Assembly: GCA_903832395.1 (NCBI GenBank)
Contig: CAILBF010000030.1
Coordinates: 1-13,469, forward strand
DNA from: an uncultured Actinomycetes bacterium
Lineage (GTDB): Bacteria > Actinomycetota > Actinomycetes > Nanopelagicales > Nanopelagicaceae
Direction of reading: 5' to 3'
DNA length: 13,469 nucleotides
Shown here: positions 1-5,708 of the stretch, piece by piece
How the letters are laid out: each line of letters opens with the position of its first letter
Numbering within the stretch: the first letter of the stretch is position 1
Made by a program: the position numbers and the translations under genes
The notes under the pieces: generated by a model
Database searches by the model: none
Told to the model about the DNA's origin: nothing
The model's input: the letters and a program-made list of their open reading frames with translations, nothing else

Positions 1-326
1 GCGGCAGATGCAGCCTGGCCCAAGCAGATTGTGCTGATATCTGGGCGTACAAACTGCATGGTGTCATAAATTGCAGTGAGCGCAGTAAATGATCCGCCAG
101 GTGAGTTGATATAAATCATGATGTCGCGATCTGGATCCATTGACTCCAAAGTTAACAACTGCGCCATGACATCGTTTGCAACAGTGTCATCAATTGGCTG
201 ACCCATGAAAATAATGCGCTCTTCAAATAGCTTTGTGTACGGATCAAGGCGCTTGAAACCATAAGCGGTTTTTTCCTCAATCGTTGGAAGGACGTAACGT
301 GCGCTGAAATCCTGAATGTGCTTCAT
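1..326 (-). CDS. clpP2: ATP-dependent Clp protease proteolytic subunit 2 (partial, C-terminal part outside the window)
   Basis: Serine peptidase subunit of the Clp protease, which degrades proteins unfolded by ClpX or ClpC in the cytoplasm. Translating the minus strand from ATG at 326 gives 108 residues starting MKHIQDFSARYVLP, with the ClpP core ERIIFMGQ (36-43), INSPGGSFTA (73-82, oxyanion region) and GQAAS (103-107) holding the catalytic Ser107. The window ends one codon later, so the catalytic His and Asp are not visible. The start shares one base with the clpP1 stop (TAATG), and a full AGGAGG Shine-Dalgarno lies inside the clpP1 end, so the two subunits are probably made together. Actinobacterial ClpP1 and ClpP2 form a mixed tetradecamer (family knowledge). 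clpX usually follows, but this cannot be seen here. Identity is very secure. Confidence 0.96.
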   Translation of the reverse strand, partial: MKHIQDFSARYVLPTIEEKTAYGFKRLDPYTKLFEERIIFMGQPIDDTVANDVMAQLLTLESMDPDRDIMIYINSPGGSFTALTAIYDTMQFVRPDISTICLGQAASA

Positions 327-952
327 TACGCTTTTCCTCCTGATACTTGACCATCTGATGTGGCGATGTGATCGATAAAGCCATATGCCTTAGCATCGAC
401 TGCATTGAACCAGTTATCACGATCTGAATCGATAAGAATCTTCTCAAGACTCTGGCCAGTGTGCTTTGCATTTATCTCAGCCATTGTGCGCTTAGTGATC
501 GCCATTTGCTCAGCTTGAATTCGAATATCCGTTGCAGTTCCGCCGATTCCGCCAAGTGGTTGGTGCATCAGGATGCGTGCATTGGGAGTTGCATAGCGCT
601 TGCCAGCGGCTCCAGCGGTAAGCAAGAACTGCCCCATCGATGCTGCGATTCCCATTCCAACAGTTGCAATATCGTTTTTGACATATTGCATCGTGTCATA
701 GATGGCCATACCGGCAGTAACAGATCCGCCTGGTGAGTTAACGTAAAGATAAATATCCTTGTTTGAATCCTCAGCCGCTAATAGCAAAATCTGCGCGCAG
801 ATTGCATTGGCCATGTCATCGCGGACTTCACCGGCAAGGAAGATGATGCGCTCGCGAAGCAAGCGGTTATAGACCTGATCATCCAAGCCGAGCATTCCAA
901 TACTGGATGAGCGGGCGCGGATTTCGCCAGCTTGTGGGTTAATAAAATCCAC
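326..952 (-). CDS. clpP1: ATP-dependent Clp protease proteolytic subunit 1
   Basis: First ClpP subunit of the pair, 208 residues, normal family length. Visible: ERIIFLAGEV (34-43), YVNSPGGSVTAG (70-81), the Ser motif GIAASMGQ with catalytic Ser105, His130 in ILMHQP, and Asp179 in DSDRDNWF, which lines up with the E. coli catalytic Asp. The triad is therefore complete. The C-terminal tail (TSDGQVSGGKA) is short and polar. The start is GTG at 950-952, supported by GGAAGGA about six bases upstream. It lies downstream of tig on the same strand with a 133-bp gap containing a ClgR-like operator, so clpP1-clpP2 probably has its own stress-responsive promoter. It ends in a one-base stop/start overlap with clpP2. 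No anomaly is seen. Confidence 0.97.
   Translation of the reverse strand: MDFINPQAGEIRARSSSIGMLGLDDQVYNRLLRERIIFLAGEVRDDMANAICAQILLLAAEDSNKDIYLYVNSPGGSVTAGMAIYDTMQYVKNDIATVGMGIAASMGQFLLTAGAAGKRYATPNARILMHQPLGGIGGTATDIRIQAEQMAITKRTMAEINAKHTGQSLEKILIDSDRDNWFNAVDAKAYGFIDHIATSDGQVSGGKA
336..341 (-). promoter_or_regulatory. Shine-Dalgarno of clpP2
   Basis: The minus strand reads AGGAGG nine bases before the clpP2 ATG and inside the last codons of clpP1. It fixes the clpP2 start at 326 and supports translation coupled to clpP1. Confidence 0.8.
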
Positions 953-1055
953 GTGTATTCCTTCCGGTTAGCAATTTTTTCTCCTGTAGTGACCCTAACA
1001 ATGTTGCGCGCCAAATGCTTCCCAATAAGGTGAAAATAGAGCGTGAACGCCCTGG

Positions 1056-1073
1056 TGTTCGCTTAGGGCTAAA
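1056..1073. promoter_or_regulatory. Candidate ClgR operator upstream of clpP1-clpP2
   Basis: The plus strand reads TGTTCGCTTAGGGCTAAA. It contains GTTCGC, five bases, then GCT, one base off the GTTCGC-N5-GCG palindrome reported (as I recall) for ClgR sites of Streptomyces clp genes. It lies about 105 bases upstream of the clpP1 start and 13 bases past the tig stop. It overlaps a perfect 9-bp inverted repeat (1062-1070 with 1073-1081, AA in the centre) that has no T-tract on the minus strand. The repeat could also form a weak hairpin after tig, but its place and sequence fit an operator better. Confidence 0.6.
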
Positions 1074-1085
1074 GCCCTAAGGCTT

Positions 1086-2381
1086 TTATGCCTCTTCGAC
1101 TAGATCGGAGAGTTCGGCTTGTGGGCGTAGTGCCTCAAGGTCAATAACGGTGCCAGATGCATCCTTAACCGTAATGCGACCCAAAACCGATGCCAACGCC
1201 TTAGCGCGAGTAACTTCTGCGACTAACTGTGAAATTTGTCCAGCCTTTTGCAACTCCTCTGCAAACTTCTCTGGACCCATTCCGTATCGCTGCGATGTGC
1301 GAACTAAATACTCAGTTAATTCGATTTCAGTAACTTGAACTTTCTCAGTCTGAACGATTGCATCAAGTAGGAAATCTGACTTCAGTGATGAGCGGACTTG
1401 GCCATCAACTTCAGCGCGGTGCTCTGCATCTTCCATGCGGCCTTCGCCCTCGAGGTGGTCATTAACTTCGAGTTCAACCAAATTATCTGGGACTGGGATA
1501 TCTAGATCTGCAAGAAGTTTTTCAACTAAGCGATCACGCGCTTGTGTTCCCTGCTCCATCTTCTTAACGCGACCAAGGCGCTCAACAAAATCGGCCTTCA
1601 GTTCGGCCAAGGTATCGAACTCAGATGCAAGCTTTGCAAATGCATCATCGACTGGTGGGAGTTCGCGCTCTTTAACTGCCTTAACGCTAACTTCGACCTC
1701 GCCCTTTTCTCCTTCAGCCTGACCAACAAGTTCAGTTTCAAACTTCTTTGTCTCGCCGACATTCATTCCAATTAATACATCATCTAGGCCAGTAATCATT
1801 CGATCTGAGCCCACTTCGTAAGAAATATCATTTGCCTGTCCACCATCGACAGTTTCACCATTAATAAATGCATCAAGATCAAGAGTTGCGAAGTCACCCT
1901 TAGCAACTGCACGCTCAACCGTTGTTAAAGTTCCAAAACGTGTGCGAAGTGATTCAACTTGCTCATCAACATCTGCATCTGCGACAACAACGTCATCAAC
2001 TTCGATAGTAATTGTCGAAAAATCTGGAAGCTTAACTTCTGGACGAACATCTACTTCAACAGTAAAAGTTAGTTTTTCATTATCAACAAACTCTTTAACA
2101 TCTACAACTGGACGACCAATAACGGCTACTGAATGCTCACGTGCTGCTTTGCCGTAGAAATCAGGAAGCGCTGCATTAATAGCCTCGTCCAAAACTGTTC
2201 CACGTCCAACGCGCTGATCAATCATCGCTGCTGGAACTTTGCCCTTACGAAAACCTGGAATGTTTACCTGCGTTGCAACCTTTTTATAGGCATCAGCTAC
2301 GTGTGAAGACATTTCACTAAATTCGATTTCAATATCGAGACGAACGCGAGTTGGAGAAAGAGTCTCGACGGTGCTTTTCAC
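1086..2381 (-). CDS. tig: Trigger factor, ribosome-associated chaperone and prolyl isomerase
   Basis: Binds the ribosome exit site and shields nascent chains. It has 431 residues, the usual length. The N-terminal ribosome-binding domain carries the signature GFRKGKVP (43-50). An FKBP-like prolyl isomerase domain covers roughly 163-240 (GDFATLDLDAF and NVGETKKFE are typical). The rest is the helical chaperone domain, with an acidic C-terminal end (ELSDLVEEA). The start is GTG at 2379-2381 with AGGAG five bases upstream. The gene lies 38 bases after tRNA-Pro on the same strand and is followed by clpP1-clpP2, the tig-clpP order common in bacteria. The intervening operator-like repeat suggests that clpP1-clpP2 can also be controlled separately. 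No missing motif is seen. Confidence 0.97.
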   Translation of the reverse strand: MKSTVETLSPTRVRLDIEIEFSEMSSHVADAYKKVATQVNIPGFRKGKVPAAMIDQRVGRGTVLDEAINAALPDFYGKAAREHSVAVIGRPVVDVKEFVDNEKLTFTVEVDVRPEVKLPDFSTITIEVDDVVVADADVDEQVESLRTRFGTLTTVERAVAKGDFATLDLDAFINGETVDGGQANDISYEVGSDRMITGLDDVLIGMNVGETKKFETELVGQAEGEKGEVEVSVKAVKERELPPVDDAFAKLASEFDTLAELKADFVERLGRVKKMEQGTQARDRLVEKLLADLDIPVPDNLVELEVNDHLEGEGRMEDAEHRAEVDGQVRSSLKSDFLLDAIVQTEKVQVTEIELTEYLVRTSQRYGMGPEKFAEELQKAGQISQLVAEVTRAKALASVLGRITVKDASGTVIDLEALRPQAELSDLVEEA

Positions 2382-2419
2382 TGATGCTCCTAAATAAGTT
2401 ATTGATTCCGAGAAAGTAC

Positions 2420-2495
2420 TGGTCGGGGCGGGGAGATTCGAACTCCCGGTCTCCTGCTCCCAAAGCAGGCGCGCTAGCCACTACGCTACGCCCCG
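2420..2495 (-). tRNA. tRNA-Pro (anticodon TGG)
   Basis: Read on the minus strand, the acceptor arms CGGGGCG and CGCCCCG pair fully, the T arm is GGGAG-TTCGAAT-CTCCC, and the anticodon arm is CCTGC-TTTGGGA-GCAGG, giving anticodon TGG at 2460-2462. The discriminator A is followed by an encoded CCA (2422-2420). It lies just upstream of tig and may be co-transcribed with it. Confidence 0.95.
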
Positions 2496-2570
2496 AGGCG
2501 CAATGCAGGAGTCTAGACGAGATTTCACTCATCTCTTACCGACCCAGTATCTTTAGCCCCTACCCACCCT
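2496..2570. promoter_or_regulatory. Divergent promoter region of the two tRNA genes
   Basis: The 75 bases between the 5' ends of tRNA-Pro and tRNA-Gly must hold both promoters or allow read-through. A TAGACT -10-like hexamer lies 14 bases before tRNA-Pro on the minus strand. TATCTT, 17 bases before tRNA-Gly, is a weaker candidate on the plus strand. The -35 boxes are not convincing, so exact sites are uncertain. Confidence 0.35.
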
Positions 2571-2644
2571 GCGGGTGTAGCTCAATGGTAGAGCCCCAGC
2601 CTTCCAAGCTGGCCATGCCGGTTCGATCCCGGTCACCCGCTCCA
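2571..2644 (+). tRNA. tRNA-Gly (anticodon TCC)
   Basis: GCGGGTG (2571-2577) pairs with CACCCGC (2634-2640). The D arm is GCTC-AATGGTA-GAGC and the anticodon arm is CCAGC-CTTCCAA-GCTGG, giving anticodon TCC at 2603-2605. The T loop is TTCGATC. The discriminator is T, followed by an encoded CCA to 2644. Its 3' end is only four bases from the stop of the convergent collagen-like gene, and no terminator is visible between them. Confidence 0.95.
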
Positions 2645-2648
2645 GTCT

Positions 2649-3830
2649 TTATCCGATGGCCCCAACCAGAATCTGTGTACTTGTGCCACTGGCAGAAATA
2701 CTGGCACCCCCGTTAGCACCCGACGTTAAAGTCGCAATGAGTGAGTATGGGTTCAAAGTCAATGCCCCGCTCAAAACTACATCCGCAATTATTGCAACCA
2801 TAGATCGATTGCCTCCAGAATAAACACTTCCGTATATGACTGAGTAATTGCTGCTAATAACAGGATTGTCACCCGATGCACTTAATGACAAGCCCAATCC
2901 ATATGTAAATAATGTTGAATTTGCGTCATAGGTGTTAATTAAAATTCGTACAACATAGCTTCCTCCTGCGGCAAAAGTTCCAAACGAATCCGAAGCTTTA
3001 GTACTCCCCGCACTACCAGGTAAATTTCCTGAAAAAATAATCGTTGAAGATTTTGCATTTGAAATACCTGCTGCTCCCGTTAAACCTGTGTCACCTTTTG
3101 CACCAGCAACACCAGTACCCGTTAAACCTGTGTCACCTTTTGCGCCAGTGACAGAAGCTCCTGCAGCACCGGTTAAACCTGTGTCACCTTTTGCTCCATC
3201 AGTGCCTGCAGTTCCTGGATCACCTTTTGCTCCAGTACTTCCTGCTGCTCCCGGTGCACCTGCTGAACCTGCAGGACCAGTTGCGCCCGCTACACCAGCA
3301 GCTCCCGCTGGACCTGTGTCACCTTTTGCTCCGGCAATTCCGGTTGCGCCTGAAATTCCAGCTCCACCCGAAGGACCTGTTGCACCGACTGGGCCAGTTG
3401 CGCCAGGTAATCCAGTTGCACCAACAGCACCTGTTGCACCAGTAGCTCCTGCTAATCCAGTTGCACCTTTTGCGCCGTCAGCTCCAGTTAATCCTTGTAG
3501 ACCGCGGTCGCCTTTAACTCCATCTGCACCAGCAGTGGGCATAACTAATTCTCTTGAATCAACTACTCGAAGTGAGGTTGCGAGCTTCCACACGCCTTTA
3601 GTTTTTGGTCCGTAAAGATTTGCGTTTTTAATATCAATATAGAAATCGCCATCGATGCCAATGCTCTTAGTCGGAACTCCACTCCCGCTAAGGATTGTGT
3701 TAGGAGTTAACGTTGTTGCACGCCCTACTTTTTTTATGACGACGGATGTTTTTGCTGCAGCAAAGGCGCTTTGAGATGTTATTAAAGTAAGAGCTAATGA
3801 GAGAGCGATGGCGTTTCCACGACGGTTCAT
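2649..3830 (-). CDS. Secreted collagen-like Gly-X-Y repeat protein
   Basis: 393 residues in four parts. (1) A Sec signal peptide of about 24 residues (MNRRG, hydrophobic core, AFA before Ala25). (2) A short N-terminal domain with GDFYID (61-66) and LYGPK (72-76), a segment seen ahead of the triple helix in many bacterial collagen-like proteins. (3) A collagen region from Gly101 with 41 uninterrupted Gly-X-Y triplets to Gly224, then two interruptions (ASVT at 225-228, and one residue between Gly238 and Gly240), ending near Gly255. (4) A beta-rich Ser/Gly/Thr C-terminal domain of about 135 residues, perhaps for trimerisation or adhesion. No LPXTG motif or C-terminal membrane segment is present, so the surface anchor is unknown. 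Start ATG at 3830, with AAGGAA eight bases upstream. Role uncertain: surface appendage, adhesin or matrix protein. Confidence 0.88.
   Translation of the reverse strand: MNRRGNAIALSLALTLITSQSAFAAAKTSVVIKKVGRATTLTPNTILSGSGVPTKSIGIDGDFYIDIKNANLYGPKTKGVWKLATSLRVVDSRELVMPTAGADGVKGDRGLQGLTGADGAKGATGLAGATGATGAVGATGLPGATGPVGATGPSGGAGISGATGIAGAKGDTGPAGAAGVAGATGPAGSAGAPGAAGSTGAKGDPGTAGTDGAKGDTGLTGAAGASVTGAKGDTGLTGTGVAGAKGDTGLTGAAGISNAKSSTIIFSGNLPGSAGSTKASDSFGTFAAGGSYVVRILINTYDANSTLFTYGLGLSLSASGDNPVISSNYSVIYGSVYSGGNRSMVAIIADVVLSGALTLNPYSLIATLTSGANGGASISASGTSTQILVGAIG
3079..3329 (-). repeat. Near-identical DNA repeats encoding AKGDTGLT within the collagen domain
   Basis: A 23-base unit occurs identically at 3079-3101, 3121-3143 and 3172-3194, and an 18-base part of it recurs at 3312-3329. 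Read on the minus strand it encodes the Gly-X-Y block AKGDTGLT. The exact identity exceeds what the protein repeat alone requires, which points to recent internal duplication or gene conversion. The array is liable to copy-number change. Confidence 0.85.
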
Positions 3831-3863
3831 GAGAAATTTCCTTATCTAGAAGGCTGAGAAAGA

Positions 3864-3947
3864 ACTGAGTTCAGTGTGAAGTAGGCGACTTTGCCTAGAA
3901 ATAAGGAGTTCCTAAGGCGGATTTACGCTCAGTTGGCGGGTATACCC
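3864..3947. promoter_or_regulatory. Palindrome cluster between the divergent collagen-like gene and first paralog
   Basis: Three short palindromes lie in the 252-bp divergent intergenic region: ACTGA-GT-TCAGT (3864-3875), AGGA-GT-TCCT (3904-3913) and the perfect GGGTATACCC (3938-3947). They are plausible operators or parts of promoters for one or both genes. The last starts the block shared with the region ahead of the second paralog, where the matching bases (GGGTCTGCCC) are no longer a full palindrome. Chance is possible for sites this short. Confidence 0.3.
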
Positions 3948-4082
3948 AGCACTAGTCCGAGCGGCAGTGATATTCACATGGAGTTTTATGCATGGACTAT
4001 TAACATTTTCAGCATAGAAGAGTTAATTACAGGTAGTCGATGACGAGGGGTCACTGGCAGTACAGCTAGAAGAAAGGACGAC
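3938..4082 (+). promoter_or_regulatory. Conserved upstream region of the first secreted paralog
   Basis: Aligns along its length with 4854-4997 ahead of the second paralog. Both copies keep a possible promoter: TTCACA (3973-3978) and TATTAA (3998-4003), 19 bases apart, match CTCACA and TATTAA, also 19 apart, in the second copy. Both then have a 5' leader of 70-80 bases with a near-identical 28-base element close to the Shine-Dalgarno AAAGG. The 19-base spacing is longer than usual, so the promoter call is tentative; the conservation itself is plain. Confidence 0.5.
4033..4060 (+). promoter_or_regulatory. 28-base leader element, copy 1
   Basis: Runs from GTAGTCGATGAC to GGGGTCACTGGCAG and matches 4949-4976 at 27 of 28 positions. 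It contains TGAC-GAGGG-GTCA, a possible small hairpin, and the single difference between copies (G/A) falls at the first loop base. It ends 22 bases before the ATG. It could be a protein-binding site or an RNA element. Confidence 0.5.
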
Positions 4083-4748
4083 ATGAAAATGTCATCTAAC
4101 AAGAAAATAGCAGCCGTTGTATTAACAACTGTTGCACTTTCAATTGGCACAGTTGGTGTTGCAAATGCATCACCATCTAAGTCAAAGTCCGTATCAGTTC
4201 GAACAACATCAACCAAAACATCTATCAATGCAGTTGGTAGCCCAATGGCAGGACCGATGATGGGTGGACAAGAAGCTGAGTTCAAGACAATTCTTGCAGC
4301 ACTTGTAACTAAGGGAACAATTACTCAGGCGCAATCAGATGCAATCACTGCGGCTGTAACTGCAGCACGTACAGCTCATGATGCAACTCGTGTTGCTGAT
4401 CAAGCCGCCAATTCCGCACAGCGTACGGCGCATGAGGCGCTAATCACTTCGACGATTGGAATTGATGCCGCAACTATTAAGACACGTCTTGCAGCAGGTG
4501 AATCACTTGGTGCAATTGCAGGTGCAAAGAAAGCAACGCTCATCACTGTTCTAGTCGCTGATGCATCAAAGAATATTGATGCTGCTGTTACTGCAGGAAA
4601 GATCACTGCAGCCCAAGCAACAACCTTAAAAGCAGGCTTAACTGCACAAATTACTGCTGGAGTTGACGCAGTAGGCGGCCCAAGAGGTCGTGGAATAGGT
4701 ATGGGTATGGGTGGCCATGGTGGTCGCGGTATGGGAATGAATCACTAA
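4083..4748 (+). CDS. Small secreted helical protein with Gly/Met/His/Arg-rich tail (paralog 1)
   Basis: 221 residues; I do not recognise a named family. A Sec signal peptide (MKMSSNKKIAAVVLTTVALS, cleavage likely after ANA at 27-29) leads to a low-complexity Ser/Thr/Lys linker. Two Ala-rich helical segments follow: 64-98 (LVTKGTITQAQSDAITAAV) and 121-196 (IGIDAATIKTRLAAGESLGA, then a long helix with AGKITAAQA). The alternation of an 'L-A-G-x-S-L-x-x-I-A' turn with 'AGxITxAQA' resembles uncharacterised exported proteins of Gram-positives. The tail from about 198 is rich in Gly, Met, His and Arg (GMGMGGHGGRGMGMNH), perhaps metal-binding or disordered. No cysteine is present. The start at 4083 has AAAGG five bases upstream; ATG at 4089 is an alternative. 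It is a paralog of the gene at 5004 with duplicated flanks. Confidence 0.85.
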   Translation: MKMSSNKKIAAVVLTTVALSIGTVGVANASPSKSKSVSVRTTSTKTSINAVGSPMAGPMMGGQEAEFKTILAALVTKGTITQAQSDAITAAVTAARTAHDATRVADQAANSAQRTAHEALITSTIGIDAATIKTRLAAGESLGAIAGAKKATLITVLVADASKNIDAAVTAGKITAAQATTLKAGLTAQITAGVDAVGGPRGRGIGMGMGGHGGRGMGMNH

Positions 4749-4755
4749 GTTCTAC

Positions 4756-4776
4756 CTACATACGTAATGTATGTAG
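4756..4776 (+). other. Conserved 8-bp hairpin after paralog 1
   Basis: CTACATAC-GTAAT-GTATGTAG begins eight bases after the stop codon and lies about 19 bases before the terminator. The same hairpin is present after paralog 2, where one pair becomes a U-G wobble, so pairing is kept. It may protect the mRNA 3' end or be a protein site. It has no T-tract of its own. Confidence 0.6.
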
Positions 4777-4794
4777 CCTCCTAAGGGGTAAAGG

Positions 4795-4827
4795 CCCGCC
4801 ACGTGAAAAAGCACGTGGCGGGTTTTT
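4795..4827 (+). terminator. Rho-independent terminator of paralog 1
   Basis: A perfect 11-bp stem, CCCGCCACGTG with CACGTGGCGGG, has loop AAAAAG and is followed by TTTTT. It separates the two paralogs into independent transcription units. Confidence 0.93.
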
Positions 4828-4853
4828 CTTGCCCAGTTTTAGGGATTCTTGAT

Positions 4854-4997
4854 GGGTCTGCCCAGCAGAAACTCACACGGCATTGATACTCACACGGAGT
4901 TCTATGACTGAACTATTAATTCCCTAAAAGTCACGGTGTTTATTACGAGTAGTCGATGACAAGGGGTCACTGGCAGCAGTATTAAATGAAAGGCGGC
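4854..4997 (+). promoter_or_regulatory. Conserved upstream region of the second secreted paralog
   Basis: Homologous to 3938-4082, with TATTAA at 4914-4919 and CTCACA at 4889-4894. This copy also holds a 10-base direct repeat, ACTCACACGG at 4871-4880 and 4888-4897, 17 bases start to start. In copy 1 only the second unit is recognisable (ATTCACATGG). It may be a binding site for a dimeric regulator. Confidence 0.5.
4949..4976 (+). promoter_or_regulatory. 28-base leader element, copy 2
   Basis: Same element as 4033-4060 with one base changed (TGAC-AAGGG-GTCA). It ends 21 bases before an ATG at 4998 that corresponds to the start of paralog 1, and 27 bases before the real start of paralog 2. Confidence 0.5.
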
Positions 4998-5003
4998 ATG
5001 TAA
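4998..5003 (+). promoter_or_regulatory. Start-stop codon pair (ATG TAA) before paralog 2
   Basis: Paralog 1 begins ATG AAA ATG TCA; the same place here reads ATG TAA ATG TCA. The ancestral start codon is thus followed at once by a stop, and translation must begin at the next ATG (5004). AAAGG lies closer to the dead ATG than to the live one (ten bases to 5004). This may lower expression or demand re-initiation. Confidence 0.7.
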
Positions 5004-5663
5004 ATGTCATCTAAGAAGAAAATTGCCGTAGTTGTATTAACAACTGTTGCACTTTCAATGGGCACGGTTGGTGTTGCAAATGCCTCACCAACTAAATCAA
5101 AATTTGTTTCGATCCGAACGACAACTACCTCACGAACAGTAAATGCAGTTAGTAACCCAATGGCAGCACCGGCTGCTCAAGGACAAGATGCAGAGCTAAA
5201 GGCTGTCCTTGCAACTCTTATAACCAACAAGACACTTACTCAGGCACAAGCCGATGCAATCCTCGCCGCCTTAGTTGCAGCTCGCGCTGCTAAGCCTGTA
5301 ACACATATTGAAGATGAACCAGAACATAGTGCGAAGCCAGTATTGAATATAACTTTGATAGCTTCAACTCTTGGAGTTGATACGGCAACAGTTACTGCGG
5401 GAATTGCTGCTGGTAAATCACTTGCAACGATCGCTGGTGCAAAGAGAGCAGCTCTCATCACCGCACTTGTTGCCGATGCAACGAAGACAATTGATGCATC
5501 TGTCACTGCCGGCAAGTTGACTCCAGCCAAGGCAGCAACAATGAAAGCAGCCCTTCTTGCGCAAATCACCGCTCAAGTTGATGCAGTACCTGGCGTAAAG
5601 GCTCCCGTAACTCCTCCGAAGGCACCGGGATCTGACGATAAAAACAAGGGAAAGAAACACTAA
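5004..5663 (+). CDS. Small secreted helical protein with Lys-rich tail (paralog 2)
   Basis: 219 residues, clearly homologous to the gene at 4083. The signal peptide (MSSKKKIAVVVLTTVALSMG) has likely cleavage after ANA at 25-27. The same Ala-rich helical segments follow: LTQAQADAILAALVAARAAK (78-97) and 118-194, with IAAGKSLATIAGAKRAALIT and VTAGKLTPAKAATMKAALLA. It differs in two places: the central linker is acidic and His-containing (HIEDEPEHSAK), and the tail is Pro/Lys-rich (PVTPPKAPGSDDKNKGKKH) instead of Gly/Met/His-rich. The conserved core with swapped tails suggests divergence of partner or ligand after duplication. No catalytic motif or cysteine is seen. The start at 5004 is forced because the upstream ATG at 4998 is followed by a stop. 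Function unknown. Confidence 0.85.
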   Translation: MSSKKKIAVVVLTTVALSMGTVGVANASPTKSKFVSIRTTTTSRTVNAVSNPMAAPAAQGQDAELKAVLATLITNKTLTQAQADAILAALVAARAAKPVTHIEDEPEHSAKPVLNITLIASTLGVDTATVTAGIAAGKSLATIAGAKRAALITALVADATKTIDASVTAGKLTPAKAATMKAALLAQITAQVDAVPGVKAPVTPPKAPGSDDKNKGKKH

Positions 5664-5670
5664 CTCCTGA

Positions 5671-5691
5671 CTACATATGTGATGTATGTAG
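5671..5691 (+). other. Conserved 8-bp hairpin after paralog 2
   Basis: CTACATAT-GTGAT-GTATGTAG is the counterpart of 4756-4776. The stem is retained through a U-G closing pair and the loop differs by one base. Confidence 0.6.
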
Positions 5692-5708
5692 GCTCCTAAT
5701 GGGTAAAA

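Noticed and set aside
939..974. Possible leader peptide: TTG start with AGGAG six bases upstream, 11 codons, overlapping the clpP1 start
   Set aside because: Ribosome-site spacing is good, but a TTG start, no run of regulatory codons and no comparative support make it too weak to call.
1062..1081. 9-bp inverted repeat after tig as a terminator
   Set aside because: The two-base loop is too small and no T-tract follows on the minus strand. It fits an operator better.
2683..2707. Inverted repeat GTGCCA/TGGCAC near the 3' end of the collagen-like gene
   Set aside because: Only six pairs with a 13-base loop, within coding sequence and without a T-tract.
3088..3615. 175-residue plus-strand frame rich in Pro, Ala and Val
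   Set aside because: It is the antisense of the Gly-X-Y repeats, which forces a repetitive open frame. It has no ribosome site, and the minus-strand protein has a signal peptide and collagen pattern.
5240..5569. 109-residue minus-strand frame opposite paralog 2
   Set aside because: A shadow caused by Ala-rich codons of the real gene; the plus strand has a signal peptide, conserved paralog and terminator.
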